Shown here one piece after another: positions 35,057-48,164 of a stretch of 64,000 nucleotides of DNA. The stretch comes from Sphagnum magellanicum (lineage: Eukaryota > Streptophyta > Sphagnopsida > Sphagnales > Sphagnaceae). Under the pieces are notes generated by a model, which was not told the DNA's origin, searched no databases, and worked only from the letters and a program-made list of their open reading frames with translations. The stretch's first letter is position 1. Each line of letters begins with the position of its first letter. The stretch spans positions 13,752,026 to 13,816,025 of the forward strand of contig CM038924.1 of the NCBI GenBank assembly GCA_021904315.1, written 5' to 3'. The position numbers and the translations under genes were made by a program.

Positions 35057-35235
35057 ATAGCAGACATGGAATGGTCATGGTTGTGAAGATCATTAATATC
35101 TCTTTCATTGTGGCAAGCATCACAAAAATCAAAATTTAGACATACATCACAATGCCAACATTGTGTCATGATGGGGTCACAATCACAACTGTGACATCTG
35201 AATTTCATATACTGACCAGTTGTTGGGTTCATCAC
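35057..35235 (-). CDS. ZZ-type zinc-finger exon (BIG-like?)
   Basis: A 179-bp exon on the minus strand is bounded by an acceptor ATTTTCAG (before 35235) and a donor GTGAGT (after 35057). Its open frame carries the zinc pattern FRCHSC...CWHCDVC...FDFCDAC followed by HNHDH, the C-x2-C pairs and final histidines of a ZZ finger. ZZ fingers are protein-interaction modules, some of which read histone tails or N-degrons. The ending SMSAM after the histidines recalls the ZZ finger of the plant BIG/UBR4-type protein; that likeness is from memory and weak. No neighbouring exon can be joined with confidence, so this may be a relic. Confidence 0.5.
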
Positions 35236-35281
35236 CTGAAAATGACAAAGTTTTCTAGATGTTAGATCAATTGACATACAT

Positions 35282-36648
35282 TATCCTGAACTATAGACCA
35301 ATAAATTATATTTTACATGAACATGGATCATGACATTCCTCAAAATTTGCTTTGAATTCCATGGCCAACCAACCTCGAGGTCACAAATTCTGGTATAATG
35401 AAGTTCTTTAATAACTTAAAAGATTCCAACATTCCAAGTTGTTTTCAAGAGAGATCTAATGAACAAGAAATTAAAATATGTAGCCAAATCTGGCTAAATC
35501 ATCTTATGGATGTGATACTTCAGCTACATCACAAAATTGAAAAAAAGAAAAAGAAAACCCTTGCACCCCAGGCAACAAAAGTCGTCGTCCTGTGCAAGGA
35601 AATCCGTGTTCAGCTAGCTAAAAGTTACTAGTAGGCAGGTACTACAAAGTCTGGACAATCCTTGGGTTGTGAGTGGTGACTAGCCAGGTTGTAACTAGCT
35701 CTGTCGGTAACGTAACTATCTTGTAACAACGTCTGAGAAATTTACAGTAAATGCACCCCATAAAACCACTAACATTTACATATGCCCATAGTTGTGGCCA
35801 GGGTGAACCAGCACCCACATTGGTACCTTCATCTTTTTGAGCGAGGCCTCTTATTATGTCCATATTATGCAGCAAAATTGTTAGATTTGAACTCAGCGAC
35901 CCTGATTTAGTTCAAGCACGGGATTTTTTTAATATTTAAAATTAATTTACAGTGAGTTTTGGGATTTTTACCATGTTACCAACATGGGTGCTGGTCCACC
36001 CATGGCCATAGTTGGTATTGCAGTCAATACTAAAGTACTGCTGCAATTTTTTCCTCTCAGTCTGCCCTTTGCCCTTTCTTTTTTCACCTTGTCGTGTTTT
36101 GCCCCATAAGAGCATCCCCACCGGTGCTTGGTATGTGACCCTGCACATTAAAGTTCGACAAGGAGAAGTCAACATACGCCAGGACAAAGAGAAATCAACA
36201 TATGCCAGGACCAGACGAACTCAACATACGCCAGTTTGGCTCACGAAAATGGTTTTTCTCCTGTATATTTGCTCAGCAGCAAATCTCTGCACCTGCTAGA
36301 AAAGAGTGTAATAAATATGATTTGACTGCTGCTCCCCATTTTTGATTGGGCAATCGTAAATGATCGGTCCAAGTGGTTTGCTATTAGTAGTTCCCACCTA
36401 TTTGTGGTCCCTATTTCAGTCTTATGGGCGGGGTTGCAAAAAAGTATATAGGGTAGAGAGGCCGGTGTCCAGACACTTAGTGGCGTTCAAACCTTTGCTT
36501 TTTTATTGAATGATCGGTTGGCAATGCTTTTGAAAGACCAAATGTCAGTTGGCTATGGCCAATCCCATGAGGCTTTGAATCACCTAAAATGGTGAAGAAA
36601 CATGTAAGTTGTGGCCACTCAAAGTGAAAGGGGTCAAAATTTCATAGA
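35282..36648. other. Intergenic stretch, no gene recognised
   Basis: Only short frames without domains are seen. It contains the 26-bp tandem repeat at 36157-36234. Confidence 0.5.
36157..36234. repeat. Three tandem 26-bp units
   Basis: Three units of the pattern GACAAGGAGAAGTCAACATA plus CGCCAG follow each other at 36157, 36183 and 36209 with few mismatches. The length is not a multiple of three, so it is not a coding repeat. Confidence 0.85.
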
Positions 36649-38684
36649 AATTGGCTATGCACACCTCTTTCTTGCTACCCTTATAACTTCCTTGCTATGA
36701 GCATACCCTTGTTTTTGCATAATAGTATGTTACCTACCTCCATCCTTGGAATAATTTTTTTCCCACAACAAACATTCATCTCCTTCTAACATTCACAAAA
36801 TCACCATAGCAGTGGAAATGCATCCCATCCAATCGATCCGTCACCAAGAACACTCAACCCTAAACCTAAGTTCACTAAGTTCATTAACCTTGAACCAAGT
36901 TTGCTAATCCCAAGAATGTTCAACCCTAAACCTAGGTTCATTAAACCTTAATTCATCGAATGTTGTTGTGTAGTAGAATTGAATTGCGAGCCCCAAACTT
37001 CGTTCCTGCCTTCCTTACTCTCCTCATCAAACTAGCATTCTAGTTACTTCTTTCAAAAATTTGGGCTTGTACATCATCTTTGGGAGGTACCAATCAGGAT
37101 GCAAAATGTTAAATTTGTTTCCTCCTCGTGTTTCTCAAAGCTCCTTGAAGCTCCTGGTTGTTGGCTCCTCGATCTTGCTCCTGGTTGTGAAGCTCCTTTT
37201 GACCCTAGTCATTGGCTCTTCTTATTCTTGGTTTGCAATTCCTCTTGCTCCTAGTTTGAACTCCTCTTGTTCCTAGTTAGCAGTTCCTTTTGCTCTTGGT
37301 CAAAGTTCCTTTTGCTCGTAGTTTGCAACTCCTCTTGTTGTTGGTCTATAGCTCCTCTTGGTCCTAGTCAGAGCTCCTTTTGCTCCTAGTTGGTAGCTCT
37401 TTTTGTTCCTAGTTGGCAACTCTTCTTACTCTTGATTGGCAGCTTTTCTTTCTCCTAGTCTTTGGCTCTTCTTGGTCATGGTCTAACTCTTCTTGCTCTT
37501 GGTTTGCAGTTCTTTTTTATCATGGTCGAAGCTCCTTTTACTCCTAGTTCGCAACTCCTCTTATTGCTAGTCTATAGTTCCTTTTAATCTCGGTTAGAAC
37601 TCTTCTTGTCTTGGTCGACAGCTCCTCTTGCTCCTAGTTTCTAACTTTTCTTAATCATGGTTGAGCTTGTCTGACTTTTGGTTTATAATTTTTCTTATTC
37701 CTGGTTGGTACTTCTTCTTGTTCTTAGTGGTAGCTCTTCTTGTTCCTAGTTCGTAGCTCATTTTGCTCTTGTTCTACAACTCTTCTTGGTCCTGGTCAGA
37801 ACTCCTCTTGGTCCTAGTTGGTAGCTCTTCTTGTTTTTGGCTTCTAGCTTTTCTTGATCTTGGTTTAACTCTTCTTACTCTTAGTTTGGAGCTTTTATTG
37901 CTTGTAGTCAAAGCTCCTCTTACTTTTGGTTTATAGTTTTTCTTCCTCTTAGTTCAACTCCTTTTGTTCATGGTTCACAACTCTTTTTGTTCTTGGTTGA
38001 AATTCCTGTTGCTCTTAATCGTGTTAACTTTTCTTACTCCTGGTCTATAGCTCTTCTTGCTCCTAGTCGTAGCTCCTCTTGTTCTTGGTCATTGGCTCCT
38101 TTAGCTCTTAGTCGTGTAACCCTTCTGAGTTCTTATTCCTTGGAGCTTTGGGTCCCCACTCTCTTTCTCCCATCCCTTGCCCCTTTTGATATATTTAAAC
38201 AATTGTAGCACTTGGCCATGCAACATTCGTAGATGCATGGGTCATTGCTACATTTCTTGGTTGATTTGGTGTTGCATTGGCTATTGCAACAATTGGTGAT
38301 GGAGTCGGTGTTACATTGGCTACTACAACACTCATTACTCCACTTGGCATTGAATCATTTTGTTGCATTCTTGATCTTGTTATTGCTCTTGCTTATTGTT
38401 GACTAATACTTGTGATCCCCAAATTAAGTGTTGTTTCACCTGTGTGTAGGCTTGTGGTGATAGCTGTCTAGATGTTCTAATGCAATCAACCACAAGTTGA
38501 TCTTATTGCTATAGGGGACCATTATGCATCAAAGGTGGTTTTGGCTTGCTTCGTAAGCTTTCACAAGGTTGCCCACTCTGCTGAGGTTATGGTATAACTA
38601 TATAGGACCATTGTGCATCAAAGGTGGCTTTAGTTTTGCCTTTTAACATCTCATAGGGCTTTTTCTTCTTCCAAGGTTGGGGTA
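36649..38684. repeat. Block B: unoccupied target sites and TCC-rich minisatellite
   Basis: Paralogue of block A. GATC at 36835-36838 is the counterpart of the GATT duplication around the methyltransferase element, with flanks running straight on. About 37145-38135 is the same minisatellite as 9440-10335. TTA at 38685-38687 is the unoccupied counterpart of the CACTA copy 1 site. Confidence 0.9.
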
Positions 38685-40105
38685 TTAGCTGCTTTTTTCA
38701 ACGTACTATCCTTTTTTTACTTTTTGCCTCTTTAACTTCATTAACAGCTACCTTGTCCATGGTTTTTTTTTTCAAGATAGCACGATACTCCTTAGAAGTG
38801 ATGACATGTGATTGAAAGTAATCTACTAACGGTTCCTTACCTTTGGTTTACTTTGTAGGTAAATGTGGCAACGATAATAGATTGTGAATCTTCATTGACT
38901 CTCATGTTAAATTAAGCAGCTCTTGCTCCTCTTGATGTCCAAGTTCATGAAACTCAACTTCCTCCTAGTCGATTACCATGTCTTCCCCTTTGGTATTTGA
39001 TATGTTTTCAATGTTTATCTCCTTTACCTTATCATCAACTTCCACAAGGTTGCGTGGCATGTCCACGTAGTCACATTGTTCTACTTCAAGTTTTTTTGCT
39101 AGCATTACATTCTTCAACCGTAATTTGTACTCTTGTTGTGTGCATATGAAGGTTTGTGGCAATAGACTAATCAATTCTTGGTTCATTTCCTTCAAGTTGT
39201 TCATTTGATTCCTTTTCTTCCCCTTCATGTTCATTTGCTACCATTGTGAAAATGTTAGAAGGTTCAATCTTATTGTCCATTGCCCTAGGGTTTAGAAAGT
39301 ATATGCATGTAACCCTAAATCCAAACCTAATGTTTTGTTCCATGATTGATTTATCCAAGGCCTGGTCAACCCACCAAATTAAGGTTATTTTATCAAGCTC
39401 CATGTAATTGCTATTAGACATTGCAACATCTTTTTCCTTCCTAAAGGTTGTTTTAAAAGGCTTCAAATAAGAAACATCGAAAGGTTGTAGGGCATGAAAG
39501 GTGTGAGCGGGGAGAGTGACCATGTTTAATCCAAATTCATGTGCTTGTTTTATGGCTTCCAAAGTAACATGACTACTGTGCCCATCCACACAATTAACAA
39601 GTGCCTATTGGTAAGTGAAATTCTTCTTGAGATGGACCTTTTGGAAAAAGACAAAAACTCTTTGAAAAGAAATGAAGTCATCCAAGCTTTTTTTTGCATT
39701 GCCATGTAGGTTCTAGGTTTGCAAAGTTGAATGTAATCATCTCGCAATTGTTCACCTTTGAAAATGTAAAACCTTAGTAGTATATCCCCTATTGCATTCA
39801 CTACACAATTTTTGGTTAGCAATTCCCAAAATTTAGGATTAATGTTGTAACTTGTGTTTGTCCTTCTTTTAGTCAAAACCCTAGCTCCCAATTGTTAGCA
39901 TGCTTGAACACTTGTCTTATCTAAGTTCCATATATGGTCTGGGCTATATTTGTGTTGGTCATACAATGTCTACAGGTTGCTGTAAAATGCATTGCATGCA
40001 TAAGTAGTTTAGCCATGTCCTTTGTTGACATCGAGTCCTTTTGCAGTTCGTATGACAACCCCCTAATGTCGATAAAGCATTTGGGATAAATGTTTTTGCT
40101 CCAAG
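38600..40105 (-). pseudogene. pogo/Tigger-like DDE transposase remnant (block B)
   Basis: This is better preserved than in block A. On the minus strand, 39891-39550 reads a DDE_1 core with KGEQLRDDYIQLCKP and KKAWMTSFLFKEFL. The frame then changes into DGHSSHVTLEAI with the second catalytic Asp (about 39585). HALQPFDVSYLKPFK, with the third Asp, follows. An acidic/basic tail reaches about 38600. The first-Asp region lies near 39900-39960. Pogo-type enzymes cut and paste at TA sites. Frameshifts and the missing N-terminal DNA-binding half show it is dead. Confidence 0.78.
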
Positions 40106-42496
40106 TAGTTTATGACTAAACATTTTTAATTGCAAACTATTTACAATTCAAAAGGTTTATCCCATATTTTTATCCTCATTTTAACTTTTGTAACTAATAT
40201 AATTAAATAAATAAGTGACTAATTAACTAGATAAATAACTAACTATTTAATTAATAATTAACTACTTAACCATAAAGAATATTAATTTATTAATAAACTT
40301 GTTAAATAATTAATTAATAACTACATAAAAAACTAACTAATTCACTAATAAACTATCCGACAAAATAGTTATTTATAATAATCATCATCAATAAATTTTG
40401 ATTACATATGAATATAGTTAACAAATTAATTATATTACTAAATTTCATAGCTAAATAACCAATAATATTTTTTAATTTTAATTATATGAAAACTATCATG
40501 ATTTTTCAACCAATTTAAGTAACTAAGAAGTAGCTAATAGTGAAATAAATAGCTAATTACTAAAAATTAATTAATTAATGTTTCGTAACCAAATAAAGTA
40601 ATATAATAACTGAATATTCAGTAATTATTAACTATTAACTATCAATTATAAATTTTAAGTAATAATTTCTAAAAATATAATAATATAATTAAAACCTAGC
40701 CTAGGCTAATTATTTTAATATAATTATTCCCATTATATTTTCATTTTTATAGTTAATAATTAATATAAATATAAATATTTAACAATAACAATGACATTAA
40801 TTCAGTTATTATTGTAGTTAGTTGGTAGCCAAGGTTAGTTAATTTCTTTTTATTATGCATATTATTACTTCACTCATTATAGTTAATTATGAACTATTAT
40901 AATAACTATTTTAGATTTATAATATGTATACAATTATAATAATTTACTAGATTTTTTTAGTACAATTATTATTATAAAAGAATAAAATAATAAAATTGAA
41001 TATAAAATTTTTATTTGATTAATTGATTATAATCATTGAGTAATTAATAATTAATAATTTTGAAACAAAATTATCTATTAATATTTTTAATTATTATAAT
41101 GTAATGATGCTTCACACTTGATTACTTATAATCATAATAATAATGTCATTGTAGCTAGCTTAAGTTAGCTATTTTTTTATGATTACATATATTATAATAT
41201 CATTTGTTATAGGTATTATGATTTATTATAATTAATTTTTTAGTTTTCAGCAAATAAAAAAATATTAAATATTTTTAGTAGTTTTTTTTAGTAATTTTAG
41301 AAAATAAGTACATAAATATTAAAATATAATAAAATTCTAGTGACGATGATTTCATCAAAGTTGGTTTGGGTGGGTTAAGTTATAGTTGTAGGTCATACAA
41401 AAATACAATTTCAAACTACAAATTTATCAAAAGTCAAGTCCAAATTGGAATCTTCAAGAAGAACATTTTACAAATTTTCTTATGGATTTCAAGAGAATCA
41501 AAAGATAATTTTTTTTTTTTTTTTTAATGTCTTTTGCAATCTGTGTCTTTTCAAATTTTAGTGCAATCTTTGTGTTTTTCCAATTTCGTACACATGTAAG
41601 CATGTAATTTCATAAAAATGTAAATATGTGTTATTTCATTTGAATATGCTAAGGTTATCTCAAGAGATTAACAAAGGAGCAAACATATCCATGCAAAAGG
41701 TGAATATGTATTCATGTTTTTTGCATTTAGTATGCCAAAACAATTATATTTCAATATCTTTGTTGTTGTTTTGTTGTGTTTTGGAATGACAAAAAATTCC
41801 AATTTCATACACATGTAAACATGTAGTTTAATCCCCACTTATTTAATTGATTTAATGTTTATCCATCCTAATTGCTTCCAAGATTTCAATGAATTAAAAA
41901 CAAGGGCAGCTAACTAAATCCTATATTTCAATTGGGTGGTATTTTGTACAATTTGAATCTTATATATATGTGAAAATAACAAAGTTTTGACATATAAATC
42001 CTTATTTCTTTTTTGTCATTCATTGTCTTTGGTAGTTCGTAGCAACATGAACCCCAAGTTATTTTTGGTTAATTATTTTGTTATTCGTATTTTTATTAGT
42101 ATGTCAATTTTTATAACTTTTGTAGATTATAAATATCTAATAATAATAATAATAATAATATCAGTAATCATAATGGTTTTAATTTTAGTCATTATATTAT
42201 TGTTTTACCTATCATACTAATATCATCATCATCATCATTATGTAGTAAAATAATCAAAGCTAATATACATTTGTAAATTATAATATACCTAATTATATTT
42301 TTGGGAATACACAAAATACACCTTTGTATACTAAATTGGTCACATTTGCAACTAATGGGACATAAATTGTTCTTCTTGGATGAAAACCAACTAAATGTTG
42401 TTCACATGAAAGGATGAAAACCAAAATAATTGCAAATTAGTTGCAATGTAATTGCAAAAATGTTCAAAGGTAGTCGCATGTACAATTTCTACTATT
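40106..42496. repeat. AT-rich non-coding unit (block B copy), ending in a CACTA-like terminus
   Basis: Aligns with 15351-17495 up to about 42266. It then runs on through TAGTCGCATG to TTTCTACTATTG at about 42496, which resembles the CACTA right end TTTCTACTAGTG with one change. Block A lost this end at the 17496 breakpoint. A left terminus is not clear. Confidence 0.5.
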
Positions 42497-44039
42497 GACA
42501 TTATAACCCAAGAGCAAAACCCTTGATTTCCTACTCAGGATGATAGTCAAATTGAGGATGGGACAATAAAGTTATCCATATAAAGTAATACTAGGTTTCA
42601 GCCTCAATTTTTTCCTAACTATCCCTCTCACCCACCCTTTTTGAGATATCCATAAAATCATTAAAAGACTATACTAGCCTTGAAAACATAAGATAATTTT
42701 GCAAATTTAACCACCATGGTCACTTTCTAACCACATGCCAGTTTGCTTTCATGGCCATAGATTAATGCCCAGGTGAAATAGGGTAAGCCACCAACCTAGT
42801 TATCATCACTACAAAACTAATCTTCATTCACTAGGCCAATGAATTCACTTTGTCCCCACTAGGTTTCATTCATTATGACTAGTGAATTCATTCAACATTT
42901 AATGAAATCACTTGGCGTATAGGGACAACTTTTATTGTAGTGCATCTATGGGTTACCTACGTACCTTACCCACCTTGTTACCTATGGGCTACCTACCTAC
43001 CTACCTAAGAGTACTTATGGGCTACCTACCTACCTACCTACCTAAGAGTACTTATAGGCCACCTACCTATCTACTCAAAAGCTACTTATGGTCTATCTAC
43101 CTATCCATGGGTTATTTAGGGACTATCTAGGGAGATGTATAGGGACTACCTAGAGGGCATATAAGGTCTTCTTAAATTAGGGGATACCTAGGGATTACTT
43201 GTAGAATTATGTAGGGGTTATTTAAGAAACTATTTTGAAGGTTATGTTGAGTTATTTTGGGGCCATTTAAAAGGCTATTTAATGTCCATCTTAAGGATTG
43301 CTAGGGTAAATAGGTAGATACATCATATATCCCTAAATGGTTATATAATTTAAAAGGTTGTACTTTGTTGTACTTATAGGGTCACATAGGGGGCTACCTA
43401 AGGGATACTTAAAAATTAAGTAAAGATTTATTTCAAGTAGAACTCAGGGTTATCCATATAATACAATTTAGAAGGCTATTTAAAAGCTACTTAAGGGGGA
43501 TATTTAAGAATCACACAAGGGCTTACTTAAATTAAGGGATACTTAATTGTTACTTACAAGATTATTTAAGTGAAAGGTTACCTAAGGTGTTACATAAGGC
43601 TTATCTAAGCATATATAAAGGTGGATTATATAAATGGAAGCACATCCCACATTCTACTTCTTTTCATTTTACTTGTGAAAAGTATTTCCACTTGGAGATC
43701 ATGGCTTCATCTTTGAGTTATGGTTTTAGTTTTATGGGAGATGGTTTTAGCTCCTCTTCTTCAAATGATGATGAAATCTTGGAATAATTATCTGTGAACA
43801 TGGATAGGAAAAGGTAATGTGTTTTTCCATGTGTAGTTTTAGTGGCCAGCTCATTTCACATGTTCAATGCCAATGTATTGGAGGAAGGGGCAAGTTGATC
43901 AATGGACCCCGTGAGAGTTCAAAATGTGCTCATTACTATGTGGGCAACATTACAATTGTTTAAAATGCTAATTAATTTCAGATTGGTAGAGTTTGAAGAA
44001 CTAGCGGCACTAGTGGTGCCCATTGTAAACCATGCACAA
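42497..44039. other. Non-coding stretch with CTACCTACCTA and GGTTACCTAAGG repeats
   Basis: About 42945-43130 is built of CTACCTAC units. A looser array of GGGCTACCTAAGG-like words continues to about 43600. A short frame at 43701-43787 (Ser-rich, starting MASSLSYGF) is too short and unsupported to call a gene. Confidence 0.5.
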
Positions 44040-44890
44040 TCTACATGTGGGCACTACAATCTAGCTTCAAATTAAAATTTGATTTTAAATGTTTAAATTT
44101 GGGGTTTTGAATTATGCATTTCATTGTAGGGTTTGGATTAAGGAATTAAATTAGGGTATTGGATTATACGATTTGGACTAATGTTTCAATTTAGGGTCTT
44201 GATTATATGGCTAGGGATTTGGTTTTAGACTTTAGATTAGGGTTTTGGTTCAAATTTTAATTTCAGGGTTTTGGTTAAGGTTTTAATTTTAGAATTTGAA
44301 TTAAGGTTAGGGTTAAGGTTTTAGTTGTAGGCTTTGGATTAAGGTTTGGGTTTTAAGGTTAAGGTTTAAATTTTAGTTTAAATTTTAGATGTTGGATTAA
44401 GGTTTTATTTGTAGACATTGAATTAAGGTTTGGGTTAAGGGTCTTACTTTTAGACTTTGGATTAAGGTTTTAATTTTAAAGTTTGGGTTTAATAGGGATT
44501 TTGTTTAAGGTTTGGAATCTAAATTAAAGGGTTTGGGTTTAAGGTTTGGATTAAAGTTTCAACTTTAAACTTTGGATTAGGGTTTTAGTTTTAAACTTTG
44601 GATTAAAGTTTTAATTTTTAGACTTTGAATTAGAGGTTAAGGTCTAAGGTCTTAATATTAGGGTTGGAGTTAGAGTTTGGATTATGGTTTGGGTTTGGGT
44701 TTAGCTTTTAGGATTTAATTTTCAGCTTTGGGTTTAAGTTTAAGTTTTAAGTTTTGGGCTTCAATAATAGTTTTAGACTTTAAATTAAAGTTTGGGTTTT
44801 AAGTTTCAAACTTTTGATTAGGGTTTAATATTTGGAGTTTGGTTTAGGGTCTAAATTGATGTTTAAATTTCAGGTTTAAAGGTTAATGGA
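44040..44890. repeat. Degenerate TTTAGGG/GGATTAAGG tract
   Basis: About 850 bp of recurring words TTTAGGGTTT, TTTGGATTAAGG and GGTTTTAATTTTAG, spaced roughly 20-35 bp. The G-rich strand is the plus strand. It could be a decayed interstitial telomere-derived array or an unrelated minisatellite that converged on similar words. Confidence 0.6.
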
Positions 44891-45128
44891 CTATGTGTGT
44901 TTTGTAAATGATCACCACATTCAAAAAGGGCATTCTTCAAGACTATGCCTCGAGCAATGCCTTTTGGAATTCATTTTGTACATGAAACATGATAATGTTT
45001 ACATATATGATGTTTTTCTATGGAATTGATCAAAAGGTGCAATTTGTGATGACACCATTTTCATTGCATCTTGCATCAATGATGCAATTGGGGATGAGAT
45101 TCGATAACCCACTTCATAGGGGAAATTT

Positions 45129-45323
45129 GTGTTAGGCACCACCATGCCTGAATTTAGCATTGGGTTGATTGATGGCACATTCATCAAGATTCACAAACCT
45201 TGGAACAATGCTACATACAAAACTTGGTTCAATGGGTACAAGAAGATCTACTCAATGAACAACATTATATCCTCAAAGTTTGTTCATCTACCTAAATTTT
45301 GGATATTTAATATCTTATTATGA
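45129..45323 (+). pseudogene. PIF/Harbinger transposase fragment
   Basis: The open piece contains GLIDGTFIKIHKP followed by YSMNNII about 27 residues on. That is the DGT motif (first catalytic Asp) and the following strand of DDE_Tnp_4 (HARBI1-like) nucleases. The usual second and third acidic motifs are not found in frame. It is an isolated remnant in AT-rich sequence. Confidence 0.6.
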
Positions 45324-45949
45324 TGTCACCATATTGCACTAATTTTAATTACATTTGAATTGGTATAAGTTATTTGTGCATGGTGATTAATACTTTGAGT
45401 ATTTATTGGGGACCTCAACTATTTGGCAAGGAAATGTTCATCATGAAGAGGTTTAGAAGGTGTGAAGTGGCTCCTAATGTTGAGTAAAATTTTATCAAAG
45501 CCAATAACATAATGCATGTTAGGTACCAAGTGCAAATGGAATGTAAGACAAGTGGTTTGAAAAGGAAATGGAGATGATTGATGAAGAGATTTGATTATGT
45601 CAAGGACATAAAGAACAACAAGAACAAAGGCTAAAGGAAAGGTCTAAATTTAACTTTCAAACAAAGAACAAAACAAGATTACGTGATTCAAAAACAAGAA
45701 CACAAGATGTGCAAAATAAATGTGAAAATGGATTTTTATTATGTAAACATGAACATGAGAAGAACATGACAAGGCTATGGTGTAAGATCATGCCTAAGAC
45801 TAATGTAAAACAGACTAAAAAGAATGAAGGGTTTTACTTCTATTTATACCCTTTTGGGGACCTAGTTCAAGGAAGCTTACAAGGAGACTTCTATGTGTGC
45901 ATCAAGTAAAGAAGCTTCTGTAGAACCTTCCCAATTAAATGTCAACTAT
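45324..45949. other. No recognisable gene
   Basis: AT-rich sequence that may include decayed downstream parts of the Harbinger fragment (45410-45520). Frames are short and carry no domain. Confidence 0.4.
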
Positions 45950-46262
45950 GAGTTGACTAAAATTGAAATAAAAGTCAATTGAAATTTAACTAGGATTTAA
46001 CTAGGACTTAATTAAAAATTAACTAAAACTTATTTAAAAATTTATTAACATTTAATTAAGAGTTAATTATGAGTTAATTGGGAATTAATTGCCATTAAAC
46101 GAAAACTTAATTGACAATTAACTCAAACTTAACTAAGACTTAATTGGGAACTATATCAGATTTAACTAAAACTTACTAAGAGTTAACTTGGATTTAATAG
46201 GATTTAACTAGGAGTTAACTCAAACTTAATTTAGAGTTAACTAAAAGTTAACTAGGAGTTAC
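45950..46262. repeat. TTAACTAGGA/TTAACTAAAACTTAAT minisatellite
   Basis: Dozens of variants of GAGTTAACTAGGA and ACTTAATTAA follow one another with a period near 12-24 bp. Confidence 0.75.
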
Positions 46263-48164
46263 GGATGAAAATTATGGATGAATTTCCATCCATTAGAAGA
46301 TGGTGTTTAATTTTCGCATTTTTCACAGATTCCACAAAACCAAAGTACACACATTTGTTCAAAACTACAGTTCTCCTTATAAACTTTTTACATAAACACT
46401 TCATGGATTTCACATTTGGAGTCATAAGTAAATAAATGCTTGAACCTATTGATAATGGGTGGGATGGAGACTTTTAGGTCTACATGTTTTTAAATTTTGT
46501 TAGCCTTTGTTTTAAATTTTTCTTCACCTATAGTTTTTAAATCCCTAGCTATTTTCAAGTTATTTATTTTAACTTTGTTTACCTTACAAACATTAATTTG
46601 CATTTATGTTTGCAACAAAGCATGGCATTGTTCTTATAAGTCCACTTTCATAATGTATCCCATTTGTTCAATGCTTCATGATTAATTTTGCAAATAATCT
46701 AGGGTCAAAGCATGGTTGGGGTACCAAAAAAGATTGTCAAGCTTCTTATCCCTAATGGACCCCCTCACTTGAATATGTTGTTGTAACTTAATGGCACATT
46801 CATATTGAAAATTTGATTTGTGTAAACATTCTTTACGAGTCCTTGAACGATTTTTTTGCTCAAGAGACAAAGTCCTGGATCAAACTTTCAATGTATGAAT
46901 GTGACAAAATCCAAGTGCCTCATTGCAATGTAAAAAATTTCAAAAAAAGAAAATTTTCAAAAAAAATTGGGGCATTGATAGAACATGGCCCACATTGGAT
47001 AAATTTTATTGTTTTTACTTTCATAAGTGAAAAAAAATAAAAATTTTAGACGCCTATATAAAATTCGGAACAAATTTTTTTTTTTCACATGAGAAAAAAG
47101 GTGAAATTTAAGACACATCATAAGAAAAATGAAGAAAAAGGTGAATTTGAAAGTCTTCAGAATGAATCCTTATATTTCAATGGGGGTACCTCATCATGTT
47201 TAGACCTTCCACCTTCATCTTAGCCTTATAAAAAAAAATGGAAGTAAAGGCAACCTATAGGTATAATGTTACAAATTAGGCCCATGTGATCTAGAATCTC
47301 CAAATATGCATAAATAGAAAGAAGATTAGATATAGGTGTGGATGCAAGACTAAATGGGGTTGATGGATTGGTACCATTGATTAATTATGGTTTGTCAACA
47401 TTTTAAGACATTACACATGGCATGTTTGTCTATTTATTCTAGGTGTGTTAACACTTCTTCATTTTACAATACAATTTTCTTTGAAATTTTTTCATTTAAT
47501 GTCCCTCTTGTCAACTCCCTAGATGTTTCTTACATCCATTCTTTCAAGGTTTCCTCCTAGAACTCAAATTTTGGATAGTTGGTTTTGTATCTTTCATACA
47601 CAACCTTTTGCATTACAAAGGAATCAATTGTGTTACCTTGGTTTTTTCCTTGTTATAGCCAGCAAAATGATGAATGTAAACAACAAACGTGGTATTCAAT
47701 TGAACATACCCGACAATTTGCCAAGTTCCTTTCTCTCCCACTAGCTTTTACCACGAGTATGCAAGAATTTTTCATCACATTGAAAACATTCCACTCCAAC
47801 ATAATCAAACCCATCCCTTCTTGAATTTCACACACAAAAATCCACACAATTCCACTCTCAAACCTACCACATTATTTATCTATGTGCCTCTATGTCCTAA
47901 TCTCATCTTTGCCATAATTTCTCTCAAGCTATTAACTATCTTTGGGAAAATTTCCTTTTTATCCCTAGCATTTTTCCTCCCTGTGTTTGTTTATGCCATA
48001 TTCCAAACTCTATCCAAGCCTTTCCAAGCACCATGTGATTAAGTTTTATCATGAAAGTATTTGGGATTAGTTCAAAAACACCATTAAGGTTGAATAAAAT
48101 CTCATCAACAAAATTTACATCAATAGGTTCTGCATTTGTGGTTTAATTTTAAGTGCTAAAACAT
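46263..48164. other. No recognisable gene
   Basis: AT-rich intergenic DNA with homopolymer runs. The short open frames on either strand have no domain or splice context that I can support. Confidence 0.4.

Noticed and set aside
43587..43787. Small Ser-rich frame starting near a TATA-like stretch
   Set aside because: Only 29-66 codons depending on the start, no homology recognised and surrounded by simple repeats.
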